DNA of 10,508 bases, taken from the NCBI GenBank assembly GCA_963579025.1, contig CAUZFZ010000251.1, positions 1 through 10,508 of the forward strand, given 5' to 3'. The stretch comes from CAUZFZ01 sp963579025 (lineage in GTDB: Bacteria; Planctomycetota; Planctomycetia; Planctomycetales; Planctomycetaceae). A program made the translations under genes and the position numbers. Shown piece by piece: positions 1 to 7,800 of the stretch (its first letter is position 1; each line of letters opens with the position of its first letter). Under the pieces are notes generated by a model. The model made no database searches. It saw nothing but the letters and a program-made list of their open reading frames with translations, and had not been told where the DNA came from.

Positions 1-294
1 GCCTCGACGGCTATAAAGGATGTCGTCGACGGCGACTTGATGTCGCGAAAGACGCGAAACGTGATCCGAAGAGACGCGGGCAACATTTCGGATCGAGACT
101 TTTCCGCCGACGAGATCTTGCGGCATCACCACTGGCGTTCCGCCCGTCGAATAATCGTAAGAATGTAACTGGCTACCGAACGGCCCCGTCTGTACCTCGC
201 CAGAATTCTGATCCGCCAGCGCGCCAACCGTAGTTAGTTGCCAGCCTTTGGGTGTCGTTAGCGCAGTGCTGCCGAGCGCAAGTGCAACGGTCAT
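1..294 (-). CDS. hsdS: Type I restriction-modification specificity subunit HsdS, N-terminal part (runs off left edge)
   Basis: HsdS sets the DNA target of a type I restriction-modification complex and bridges two HsdM subunits, with HsdR added for cleavage. Only the first 98 codons are in the window. I translated them by hand from the ATG at 294-292. Residues about 15-30 (PKGWQLTTVGALAD) and then GEVQTGPFGSQLHSYDY, TPVVMPQDLVGGKV and VAVDDILYSRRG match the opening of a target recognition domain in the HsdS family (a 'GPFGSQL' motif, a 'PVVMPQDL' strand, then 'DILYSRRG'). The start codon shares ATGA with the stop of the small upstream frame (291-545), so translation may be coupled. The second recognition domain and the spacer helices must lie left of position 1. 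Family assignment is confident. Whether the full gene is intact cannot be seen. Confidence 0.88.
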   Translation of the reverse strand, partial: MTVALALGSTALTTPKGWQLTTVGALADQNSGEVQTGPFGSQLHSYDYSTGGTPVVMPQDLVGGKVSIRNVARVSSDHVSRLSRHQVAVDDILYSRRG

Positions 295-545
295 GTCACG
301 TCTCCCCACATCTGAGATTTCAAACCCTGAATCTCAAATCTCAGCGGGAATCCCAAACGCGGACGTCTCGCGGCACGCAGCTCAAAACTCAGATTCATCC
401 CGGCATCCTGCAGCGTTTCCAGGTCGCCGGTGATCTCCGCGTCCAACGCGGCAGGCGGGTCGACAACCTCGGCGAAGTGACCAGACATCACCTCGCTCGC
501 CCGGCGCGTGCGGGCTGTGTCGCAAGTTTGTCGCAAGTTATTCAT
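291..545 (-). pseudogene. Degenerate duplicate of the hsdM 3' end, read through into the hsdS start
   Basis: This is an 84-residue open frame whose middle (residues about 24-50: AEVVDPPAALDAEITGDLET) resembles the C-terminus of the complete HsdM in this window (EEVQYDPP...EALESEITADLKTL). At DNA level, 399-449 aligns with 1324-1375 with roughly ten mismatches and a 2-nt gap by eye. The gap shifts the frame just before the expected stop, so the frame reads on through non-homologous sequence and ends at the ATGA shared with hsdS. Eight residues between the DPP motif and the AL-EIT segment are also missing. The first residues come from a 10-bp direct repeat (519-528 and 530-539). I read this as gene debris rather than a functional protein. 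It could still act as a short leader frame coupling translation to hsdS. Confidence 0.55.
312..344. repeat. 9-bp inverted repeat just upstream of hsdS, containing TCTCAAA-type repeat
   Basis: CTGAGATTT at 312-320 and AAATCTCAG at 336-344 are perfect reverse complements separated by 15 nt. The element ends 18 bp before the hsdS start codon on the coding (minus) strand. It contains the same 17-mer (327-343) as the spacer after hsdM (1294-1310). No T-run follows, so a simple terminator is unlikely. It could be an RNA hairpin affecting hsdS translation, or just part of a dispersed intergenic repeat. Confidence 0.5.
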
Positions 546-642
546 CCGACTCGATCGCCTCGTACTGCACGTTGTTGGTTTCGCCCGTCCGGCGGATCAG
601 GCGTTTCTGCTCCATCCCGGTCAGGTCTCGCTGCAGCGGCAT
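538..642 (-). pseudogene. Fragment of a winged-helix DNA-binding domain (34 codons)
   Basis: I found this short frame by hand translation. ATG at 642 gives a 34-residue peptide, MPLQRDLTGMEQKRLIRRTG followed by ETNNVQYEAIESDE. The pattern QRDL..ME...LIRRTG.T....YE is that of the recognition helix and wing of winged helix-turn-helix domains, as at the C-terminus of many Fic-family proteins and in DeoR-like regulators. A TGA lies immediately upstream in frame (two codons before the ATG), so the rest of the domain is absent. It overlaps the next open frame by 8 bp. I infer a truncated remnant of a Fic or wHTH gene. The similarity is by recognition of a short motif only. Confidence 0.4.
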
Positions 643-663
643 AGTTCAAAATCCAGTCCACGC

Positions 664-1017
664 TTACGAATGCACAATCATCGTCTCAGTGTTCAATTCG
701 ACGAATGCAGCCGACTCAAAGATCGTTTCCAGTCGCGGCAGGTGCGACACGACCAGATTTAACAGCGCATCGTTTGCCACATTGCCGGTCGTGATCCACA
801 ACAGACGCGGTGGCTCACGTCGCAGAATGAACGAGTCCACAAAATCACGGTCTTTTGTGACGGCAACGCGATCGTCGCGCGTCGCCAGTTCGATCAGCTC
901 CTGATCTGAAGTCCTGTTCCCGGTGGGCAGATCGAGCGTGTGAATCGCGTCGTGGCCGAGTCCGCAAAGCTGCAGAGCCAGTCGTCGCGGAAGCTGGGCG
1001 TCGATCAGGAATTTCAC
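664..1017 (-). CDS. DUF5615 PIN-like toxin (VapC45-like)
   Basis: A 117-residue protein starting at a GTG (1017-1015) that overlaps the stop of the upstream antitoxin as GTGA. The sequence opens KFLIDAQLPRRLALQL, then GLGHDAIHTLDLP, GNRTSDQELIELA and VAVTKDRDFVDSF. These are the hallmark segments of the DUF5615/COG4634 PIN-like family, with acidic residues near positions 6, 38, 55 and 57 at the places expected for metal binding. Members of this family paired with DUF433 proteins (for example Mycobacterium VapC45) are predicted RNase toxins of type II toxin-antitoxin systems. Length is normal for the family and I see no break. A further in-frame start upstream exists but would eat into the antitoxin gene, and the GTGA coupling is the better choice. 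Target RNA is unknown. Confidence 0.82.
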   Translation of the reverse strand: MKFLIDAQLPRRLALQLCGLGHDAIHTLDLPTGNRTSDQELIELATRDDRVAVTKDRDFVDSFILRREPPRLLWITTGNVANDALLNLVVSHLPRLETIFESAAFVELNTETMIVHS

Positions 1018-1247
1018 GCCACGGTCCTTTCCACGCTCTTCACTTCGCTGAGCTTCGCGGCGTATTCCAGGCAGGCCAGAAGATCGTTCAATTCGAGGTC
1101 CGGGTAGTCGGCCAGGATTTCCGCATGCGACATCCCGGACGCCAGCAGTTCCAGCAACGTCGTGACGGGATATCTCAGGCCACGTATGCACGGCTTGCCG
1201 TGGCAGATTTCCGAGTTGGTCGTGATGCGATCAAGTTGTGATGTCAT
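1014..1247 (-). CDS. DUF433 antitoxin (VapB45-like)
   Basis: A 77-residue protein. I chose the ATG at 1247 because GGGAG lies 6 nt upstream and because residues 6-23 (DRITTNSEICHGKPCIRG) are the canonical start of DUF433/COG2442 proteins. An upstream in-frame start at 1304 would add 19 residues without homology and would run into the TCTCAAA repeat. The rest (PVTTLLELLASGMSHAEIL and DLELNDLLACLEYA) fits the small helical DNA-binding fold of the family. It overlaps the DUF5615 toxin gene by 4 bp, the classic antitoxin-first arrangement, so it should neutralise that toxin and repress the operon. The pair sits between hsdM and hsdS, an unusual place that splits the two genes of the modification enzyme. 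Confidence 0.85.
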   Translation of the reverse strand: MTSQLDRITTNSEICHGKPCIRGLRYPVTTLLELLASGMSHAEILADYPDLELNDLLACLEYAAKLSEVKSVERTVA

Positions 1248-1293
1248 CTCTGACTCCCGTTTGCAGGATGTCGCGTTCAATCGGCTGCCGCTG

Positions 1294-1319
1294 CTGAATC
1301 TCAAATCTCAAATCTCAAA
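1294..1319. repeat. Tandem ATCTCAA heptamer repeat after hsdM
   Basis: Three consecutive copies of ATCTCAA begin at 1298 and lie directly against the hsdM stop codon (1320-1322). The 17-mer CTGAATCTCAAATCTCA at 1294-1310 recurs exactly at 327-343, downstream of the degenerate hsdM 3' copy. That makes it a direct repeat about 967 bp apart, bracketing the toxin-antitoxin pair. It could be a dispersed intergenic repeat or the edge of a duplication. Confidence 0.7.
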
Positions 1320-2870
1320 TTACCCCAGCATCCCCCGCAGTGTTTTCAGATCGGCGGTGATCTCGGACTCCAGCGCTTCGAGCTGGTCCAGAATCACGTG
1401 CGGCGGGTCGTACTGCACTTCCTCGTAGGCGATCTCTTTGTAGCGGTTGATCGACAGGTCGTACTTGTTCTCGCGGATCTCCTCGACCGGAACGAAGAAG
1501 TCCTTCGCGCCGCGATCGCTCTGTTTCCGCGGGTCGCGGGCGTGCCATTTTGCCTGGATGTCCGGGATGTCGTTCTGCTCGGGACGCGGTTCGCGTTTGT
1601 CGTCCAGCGAAAAGCCGTCGGCGTCCATGTCGTAAAACCAGACGTGATCCGTGCCGCCGGAATTCGTCTTCGTGAACAGCAGGATCGCCGTCGACACGCC
1701 CGCGTACGGCTTGAACACGCCCGACGGCATGCTGATCACTCCGTCGAGCTTGTGGCCGTCCACGAGTTCCTGCCGAATCTTCTGATGCGCTTTCGACGAA
1801 CCGAACAGCACTCCGTCCGGCACAATGCACGCACACCGCCCGCCCGGCTTGAGCTGTGCCAGGAACAAGGCCAGAAACAACAGCTCGGTCTTGCCGCCGG
1901 TCGGCTTTTTCTTCTTCGTGGGTGAGTCGTTGTCGGCGGTGTCCTTCGGTTTCTTCGCGGCTTTGGGCACCGTCATCCCGGCCAGCGACATGACGTCCTT
2001 CGCCGCTGCGGACAGGTCCACCGAACCCTTGAACGGCGGATTAGCGAGAACCAGCGTGTAGCGATCGCGCAGATGTCCGCCGTCGTCCTGCGCGAGCGAA
2101 TCCATCCGCTGAATGTCCGGTTGCTCGATGCCGTGCAGCATCATGTTCATGGCACCGATGCGGAGCATGGACGAGTCAAAGTCGGCTCCGTGGAACATGC
2201 CGTTCTGAAAGTGGTCGCGCGATGGTTTCTTCTGGAACAGCCGTTTGTGTCTGGGATGATTCCGCAGGTACTCGCCGGCCGCGACCAGAAACCCGCACGT
2301 GCCGCAGGCGGGATCGGCAATGACGTCCTTCGGCTGCGGCGCGGTCAGGTCGACCATCATCTGGATAATGTGCCGAGGCGTGCGGAACTGCCCGTTGACT
2401 CCCGCCTGGGCGATCTTCGAGAGCAGGTATTCGTACAGATCGCCCTTCGTGTCGCGGTCGTCCATCGCGATCTCAGAGATCATCGTGACGGCCCGCTCCA
2501 GCAGACCGGGCGTCGGAACGATGAAGACGGCATCCTTCATGAACCGCGAATACGCACTCTGCTCGTCCTGATGCAGATCCTTGATCAGCGGGAAGACCTC
2601 ATCGCGAAACACGACAAACATCTCGCCCGCTTCGAGATCCTTGAACCGCGACCACCGCAGATGCTGCTGCGCCTTCGTGAAGATCGGATTCTTGACCTTC
2701 GTCTTGAGCAGATTGGCCTGCGCTTCCTCCGCGGTGTGCAGCTCGTCGATCCGCCGGGCGAACAGCAGATACGTGATCTGCTCAATGACTGACAGAGGAT
2801 TGGAAATCCCCCCGGACCAGAACGCATCCCAGACCTGATCAACCTGATTCCTGATGTGACCGGTAAGCAA
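1320..2870 (-). CDS. hsdM: Type I restriction-modification DNA methyltransferase subunit HsdM
   Basis: HsdM transfers a methyl group from S-adenosylmethionine to adenine N6 in the site chosen by HsdS. The 516-residue protein looks complete. The N-terminal HsdM_N domain opens LTGHIRNQVDQVWDAFWSGG and ISNPLSVIEQITYLLFARRID. The catalytic N6_Mtase domain has GQFRTPRHI at 160-168, the AdoMet motif DPACGTCGF at 186-194 and the catalytic NPPF at 277-280. A Lys/Pro-rich insertion follows around residues 300-330. The C-terminus (LSINRYKEIAYEEVQYDPP and the last coiled segment) is typical. The start is a TTG at 2870 with GAAGGA about 8 nt upstream, and the N-terminus lines up with the family there. 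No partner gene overlaps its end: a repeat and a TA pair lie between it and hsdS. No complete hsdR is visible in the window. Confidence 0.95.
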   Translation of the reverse strand: MLTGHIRNQVDQVWDAFWSGGISNPLSVIEQITYLLFARRIDELHTAEEAQANLLKTKVKNPIFTKAQQHLRWSRFKDLEAGEMFVVFRDEVFPLIKDLHQDEQSAYSRFMKDAVFIVPTPGLLERAVTMISEIAMDDRDTKGDLYEYLLSKIAQAGVNGQFRTPRHIIQMMVDLTAPQPKDVIADPACGTCGFLVAAGEYLRNHPRHKRLFQKKPSRDHFQNGMFHGADFDSSMLRIGAMNMMLHGIEQPDIQRMDSLAQDDGGHLRDRYTLVLANPPFKGSVDLSAAAKDVMSLAGMTVPKAAKKPKDTADNDSPTKKKKPTGGKTELLFLALFLAQLKPGGRCACIVPDGVLFGSSKAHQKIRQELVDGHKLDGVISMPSGVFKPYAGVSTAILLFTKTNSGGTDHVWFYDMDADGFSLDDKREPRPEQNDIPDIQAKWHARDPRKQSDRGAKDFFVPVEEIRENKYDLSINRYKEIAYEEVQYDPPHVILDQLEALESEITADLKTLRGMLG

Positions 2871-3321
2871 CGTGCGATTCCTTCAGAATGACGGTGACTC
2901 AAATCTGTTCGCGCGACCCCGGCCGGTCGCGCATTCGCTCCTGCGAAGTGAAGCCTTCCAGCGCCGCAATGTCAGGTGGGTAGCCGGGCAACTCGGCTTC
3001 CGCGGGGCGTCAACCGCATCTCTCCGGGCACGCACCGCATGCTCATCATGCTTCGCCAGAAACGCGAAGTTGGGAGACGTCAGCACTTGACCCGACGAGC
3101 CCGACACTCGGTTGCCGATTCTTGATTATCCGGCCTCCGGGCCAGGACAATCCCCGGCCCTCCATGCCCATGCTGGGGTGCAACGCAGCCGCTGCGATAG
3201 CAAGCTTACACACGAATTTACAGACCAACAACAGTTCAGATTTGTACGCCGCACTGCGAGCGGTGATTGTTCCCACGAATGCTGTTCGTCACGTCGAGTT
3301 CCCGTCCCGAATATGGCGCGT
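2871..3321. other. 450-bp region between integrase and hsdM, no intact gene
   Basis: No frame here looks like a complete gene. On the minus strand, 3083-3030 encodes LTSPNFAFLAKHDEHAVR, which recalls the N-terminus of one HsdR lineage (SPNFAFL..HD..LVRLG) but loses similarity immediately afterwards. A second minus-strand frame further on (residues ELPGYPPDIAALEGFTSQE, ending near 2900) has sensible codon use but I do not recognise it. A GC-rich hairpin (GGGCC at 3139-3143 with GGCCC at 3156-3160) has no T-run. The ribosome binding site for hsdM (GAAGGA) is at the left end. I infer decayed DNA that also carries the hsdM promoter. Confidence 0.5.
3030..3083 (-). pseudogene. Possible N-terminal scrap of an hsdR gene
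   Basis: Eighteen codons reading LTSPNFAFLAKHDEHAVR. As I recall the family, HsdR proteins with an N-terminal DUF4145-like region often begin SPNFAFL..HD..LVRLGALAERYF. Here the match stops after the Val-Arg, and no other frame picks up the expected continuation. The position, upstream of hsdM and on the same strand, is plausible for a lost restriction subunit. The match is short, so chance similarity is possible. Confidence 0.3.
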
Positions 3322-4377
3322 CTAGCCCAAACGGCGCATTACATCCGCAGCCGCCCGCATGTCTTTCTCTGCGTAGATTTCGCTTGTAACCGCCGATGAG
3401 TGACCGAGGACCGTGCGGACGTCCTCGATGCTGACTCGCCGTCTGAGGGCCGTAGCAGCATTGTGACGCAGTTGATTCGGACTCCAGACCTCGATTCCCT
3501 GCCGGTTGCACGATCGGCGGATTCCCCAGCGGTAGCCGTGAATCGTGTAGCGCCCGCGAGCGTGCCGAAAGACCGGCGCATCCATGCTCGTATCCATGAA
3601 GAGCCGCACGATGGCCTGAGCACGTGGGCCAATGAAGAGAACTCGCTGCTTGCCGTGGTGCTCGGTCTTGTGTGACTCGGGCACGTATCGCCAGACGTCG
3701 CCGCTCATGTCGATCTGACGCAACGTGAGTGAGACGGCTTCCCCCGGCCGCGCCCCCGTCAGCAACTGAAAGTCGATCAAGCCTCGAACGGCGGGAACGA
3801 CGTCGTGCCGGGCTCGTCGGATGTGCTCGCGGGGAACTGGCTCGACTGGATCAGGAACCCAGGCCTCCGTCCGACCCGCCTGCAAGGCAGGAAGCGTGAG
3901 CAACGCCTGGTAGACCGACACATGCACCATTTCGAGTGACGCAGCCCACTTGAACATCGAACGAACTCGGCCAACGTGTTTCCGGATCGTCGAGATAGCA
4001 AATCGTCGACTGATCAGGTCGTCGCGGTACTGACCGAGTTTGAGCGGTCCGAACTCGGCCGCGCGAGTTCGACCGAAGAGAGTGATCAGCGGACGCAACG
4101 CCGACTGGATGCAGGATTGCTCGCTCGTCGGCTTGCCGTTCTTGCGGTAGTGCGTCTTTGCATGCTTGAAGTATCGGAGGCACAGCTCGTCGATCGTCAG
4201 GGAATGTCGATCCGGGCCGTGACCCGCGAGCCAGTCAGCAATGAGCTCGTCGTATCGGTCTCGGCTTTCCGGGGATCCGTACTCGCCGAGGTAGTGAAAC
4301 TTGCCGTTGATGCGAACGTAAGCTTGCCCGCTCGGCTTGTGCAGACGGTAACCCGGAGTCTTCTTCGGCTTGGCCAT
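3322..4377 (-). CDS. Tyrosine recombinase / phage-type integrase
   Basis: Site-specific recombinase expected to integrate and excise the island by cutting and rejoining at att sites. I prefer the ATG at 4377 (351 residues, MAKPKKTPGYRL), with AAAGG 11 nt upstream. A GTG four codons earlier has no room for a ribosome binding site. Residue numbers below count from that GTG. Residues about 1-60 form an arm-type DNA-binding region (YRLHKPSGQAYVRINGKFHY). Residues about 62-165 are the SAM-like core-binding domain. The catalytic domain has Arg214 (TGARPGE), a Lys near 241-247, Arg308-His309 (NQLRHNAAT), His330 (LGHSS) and nucleophile Tyr339 (SEIYAEKD). The first position of the HxxR box is Asn305 instead of His. 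It reads away from the adjacent tRNA-Pro 3' end, so that tRNA is the likely integration site. Confidence 0.92.
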   Translation of the reverse strand: MAKPKKTPGYRLHKPSGQAYVRINGKFHYLGEYGSPESRDRYDELIADWLAGHGPDRHSLTIDELCLRYFKHAKTHYRKNGKPTSEQSCIQSALRPLITLFGRTRAAEFGPLKLGQYRDDLISRRFAISTIRKHVGRVRSMFKWAASLEMVHVSVYQALLTLPALQAGRTEAWVPDPVEPVPREHIRRARHDVVPAVRGLIDFQLLTGARPGEAVSLTLRQIDMSGDVWRYVPESHKTEHHGKQRVLFIGPRAQAIVRLFMDTSMDAPVFRHARGRYTIHGYRWGIRRSCNRQGIEVWSPNQLRHNAATALRRRVSIEDVRTVLGHSSAVTSEIYAEKDMRAAADVMRRLG

Positions 4378-4399
4378 AGCAGCGACCACCTTTCGACTG

Positions 4400-4418
4400 C
4401 GCGTGTAAAACGCGTGTA
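4400..4418. repeat. Paired CGCGTGTA direct repeat between integrase and tRNA
   Basis: CGCGTGTA occurs at 4400-4407 and again at 4411-4418, one helical turn (11 bp) apart, just upstream of the integrase start. In-phase repeats here could be integrase arm-binding sites or an operator for the integrase gene. Nothing else supports either role. Confidence 0.35.
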
Positions 4419-4493
4419 GTGAAGGGCATTCGCTGCACTGCCGAAGGCTCGACAGGTAACCGTAACTAACGGCTCAGCAACAGGTTGTAAAAA

Positions 4494-4567
4494 TCGGGAC
4501 GACAGGATTTGAACCTGCGACCTCCTGACCCCCAGTCAGGCGCGCTACCAGGCTGCGCCACGTCCCG
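4494..4567 (-). tRNA. tRNA-Pro, anticodon GGG
   Basis: The reverse complement folds by hand into a complete cloverleaf of 74 nt without an encoded CCA. The acceptor stem is CGGGACG/CGTCCCG, D stem GCGC/GCGC with a 9-nt loop, anticodon stem CCTGA/TCAGG with loop CTGGGGG (bases 34-36 GGG), variable loop AGGTC, and T arm GCAGG-TTCAAAT-CCTGT with one G-U pair, ending in discriminator A. All stems pair. A run of five T follows the 3' end. The 3' end faces the integrase gene, so the T arm and acceptor 3' strand are the probable attachment core. The matching copy would lie left of this window. Confidence 0.96.
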
Positions 4568-4882
4568 ATGACTTCTTTCAGATCACTTTCGGTATTTGTC
4601 TCCACCAGCAGGAGTGCCGATCTTGCGAACGACCGCATACAAACTCTGAAAGTGCTCTAAATCTTGGACATCCATTTGTCCGCGAAAAGTGTATTCAGTT
4701 CACTTCAGTGTGACAAATGCCGATCCGGATTGTTCGCCGATGCATGCAGTGACTCGCCGGCCCAGGTGTGTTGGCTTTACTGGCGGGTCGCGATGGGCTG
4801 GTCGCTTGGTCATGCAGTGGCCAGAGAGTCGTATGCACGCCTGGCGGGTCACAGTCATTGAGGTCACTGCCACCGTTGGGGT
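4568..4882. other. 315-bp spacer between putA and tRNA-Pro
   Basis: I see no convincing gene on either strand. Short open frames on the plus strand (for example 4664-4861) have no recognisable product. The stretch should carry the tRNA promoter at its left end and the transcription end of putA at its right, but I find neither a clear -35/-10 pair nor a hairpin followed by T residues. Confidence 0.5.
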
Positions 4883-7800
4883 TCAGGCTGTGTCCGGGGC
4901 AAAGCCGCGGCGTAGTGTGTTTTCTGTCACGTTGACTGGGAGCAGGAACTGGGACAGGTAGTCGGGGCCGCCTGCCTTCGTGCCGATGCCCGACATGCGG
5001 AAGCCACCGAATGGCTGACGGTTCACCAGTGCTCCCGTGATACCTCGGTTGAGATACAGATTGCCGGCGACGAGTTCCGCGACGCAACGCTTCAGATTCG
5101 CCGGGGAGCGGCTGAAAACGCCTGCAGTCAGTGCGTAGTCCGTGTCATTGGCAACTTCGATCGCTTCGTCGAGCGTTGCCACCGGGATCACTGCGAGGAC
5201 CGGGCCGAAGATTTCTTCCTGTGCCAGACGCGAGCTGGGATCGACATCGGCAAAGACGCGCGGGCCTATGTAGAAACCTTCGTCTGACAGTTCGTCATCG
5301 AGCGGGTACTCACAGACGAGGCGGTTTTCCTGCTTGCCGATATCGATGTAACGGTTGATCCGCTCGACAGCGTCCTCGTCGATCACCGGACCGACGGTTG
5401 TACCGGAGTCCTCGGCCGGACCGATCTTCAGGCTGCGAGTCGCATGCACCAGGCGTTTGGCGAATGCCGGATAAATGTCGCGGAGCACGATGGCACGGGA
5501 ACAGGCCGAGCACTTCTGGCCGGAGTATCCGAACGCACTTTGCACAACGCCCTGGACGGCTTCGTCCAGGTCCGCGTCGTCGTCGATGATGATCGCGTTC
5601 TTGCCACCCATCTCCGCGATGACTTTTCTGACCTTGTTCTGGCGAGGATCGGTTTCTGCAGCGGCGCGGTTGATTTCCAGGCCAACAGGGCGCGAACCCG
5701 TAAAAGCGATGATGTCCACGTCCGGGCTGTTGACCAGTTCCGGACCGATTTCTTCGCCGACTCCAGGCAGGTAGTTGACCACTCCATCCGGCAGGTCGAT
5801 GTCCTGGAAAATCTGCATCAGTTTGGCGGCAACGACCGACGATTGTTCGGCGGGCTTCATGATCACTGTATTGCCAGTAACCAGCGCGGCCGCGGTCATG
5901 CCGGTCAGAATCGCCAGTGGGAAATTCCACGGCGCGATGACCACGGCAACACCCCGCGGTCGGTAGAAGTACGTATTCTCTTCGCCAGCGATGTCGACTT
6001 CACGTGGAGCCAGTAGCCCGATCGCCTGCTGAGCGTAGTACTCACAGAAGTCGATGGCTTCCGCGACATCCGCGTCCGCATCGGCCCAGGGCTTGCCGCA
6101 TTCGTAGACCATCCAGGCAGACAGTTCGTGCCGACGCTGTCGCATCTGGCTGGCGGCGAGCGTCAGGTATTCGGCTCGGAATTTGACGTCGACCTGTGAC
6201 CATGCCGCGGAACGTTTCCGGGCGACGGCAATCGCGTCGAGGGCGTCCTGTGGCGAGGCGGATGCCACCGTACCGACGACCTGTCTGCGGTGTGACGGAT
6301 TGCGACTGACAAGCTGTCCCCGCGTCTCCACCCGACGCCCGTCAATGATGAGGGCGTACTCGCCTCCCAGATCCTCGGCCACATCGTCGAGTGCTGCCTG
6401 GAAGGCTTTGCGCACATCGCTCTGGCTGAAGTCCGATGGTGGTTCGTTTTGAAAGACGGCTGGTGTGGTCGCCGTGTCGCTGTTGTCAGCTTCGGAAACG
6501 ACGGCCGAGGCGTCTGTCTTACGGTCCGCGGCGGCGGATGGTTTAGCCATGAGTGTCTCCCGCGAGGTTTCCCTGGCGAGGCTGTGTCGGAGGAATGAGT
6601 CGTTGGATGTGTTTTCCAGCAACCGTCGAACGAGATACGCCATACCGGGAATGAGTTCTCCGAATGGCGTGTAAATGCGGACGCGGTGTCCGAGTTCATG
6701 AAACAGCCGGGCCTGATCCTCGGCCATGCCGTACAGCATCTGGATTTCGTAGGCCCTCTTCGGAACGTCGAGCTTCCGGCCCCAGGCGATGGCGTGAGCG
6801 AGACTTCGCAGGTTGTGGCTGCCGAACGCGGGACGCAGCGACTGGTAGTTCTCCATCAGGAATCGGCTGAGTCGTTCAAAGCTGTCGTCGGACTGCCACT
6901 TTTTCTGGAAAACCGGGACTGGCCAGCCGTGCTGTTCGGCGATGACTGTTTCGTAATCCCAGTACGCCCCCTTGACGAGCCGTACGGTGATGGGCGTTCC
7001 CCGTTCGGCCACCCATTCGCGAAGCTGGAGTAGATCGCGTTCCGCGTCGGGCATGTAAGCCTGAATCACGATGCCGACGTCCTCATAGTTACGAAACTCG
7101 TCCTCCATCAGCACATCTTTGAAGATGTGCAGTGTGAGGTCCTTGTACGCGTACTGCTCCATGTCAATGTGGACGTAGGCCGAATTGCGTTGAGCACGTC
7201 GCAGGATTGGCCGCAGCCTCTTCTTAACAACTTCGGCCGTTCCCACCGGATCGATCGGGCGGAACTGGCTGTACAGAGCCGACATTTTCAGCGACACGTT
7301 GAGACGCGGGATGGGCCCTTTCTCGTCGTGGTCCAGTAGCGGGTCTTCGCTCCAGCCGTTGACCGCTGGCCCAAGTTCCGAGAGCAGATCGAGATACGAA
7401 TTCTTGTAGCCGATCGCTTCGGGTTCTGAGACGACCGCCTCACCGAGCAGGTCGAGCGTAAACGCGAATCCCTGTTTGCGAAGTTTCGTCACCGACTTCA
7501 GCACTTCATCGGCCGAGTGTCCGGCAATAAACCGCTGGGCCATGCGTCGCGCATTCGTGCGGGCATTCAGGGCCAGAGCCCGACCAAGCACGGTATTCGG
7601 CCCGGCATGATCGACGACCATGCGGACGGCTCCGGGCAGGTGTTCGTCGACCTCTTCGAAGTACTCCTGCAGATGCCGGGCGATCTGCTTGTGATCGCGG
7701 AGCATGGGCAGCGCGTCGACAAAGCGAAACATCTGCACTTTGACCGATTCGTCCGCCATCGCCCAGGACAGAATACGGTCGTCCCACCAGCGCCGTTCAA

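Noticed and set aside
1294..1319. Possible CRISPR-like or phase-variable repeat
   Set aside because: Only three 7-bp units with no spacers, and the tract lies outside any coding frame, so neither a CRISPR array nor a simple phase-variation switch is supported.
2073..2792. 239-codon plus-strand frame inside hsdM
   Set aside because: Antisense to well-conserved HsdM motifs (NPPF, DPACG). Shadow frame.
2883..3107. 74-codon minus-strand frame as a real gene
   Set aside because: Only the first part resembles HsdR. The rest shows no family pattern and is rich in Arg, typical of an out-of-frame reading. Kept only as a possible relic.
3139..3160. GC-rich hairpin as integrase terminator
   Set aside because: The stem is short with a mismatch, it lies about 160 bp past the integrase stop, and no T-run follows on either strand.
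4664..4861. Small plus-strand frame between tRNA-Pro and putA
   Set aside because: No recognisable product, no clear ribosome binding site, and an overlapping frame of similar length. Not supported.
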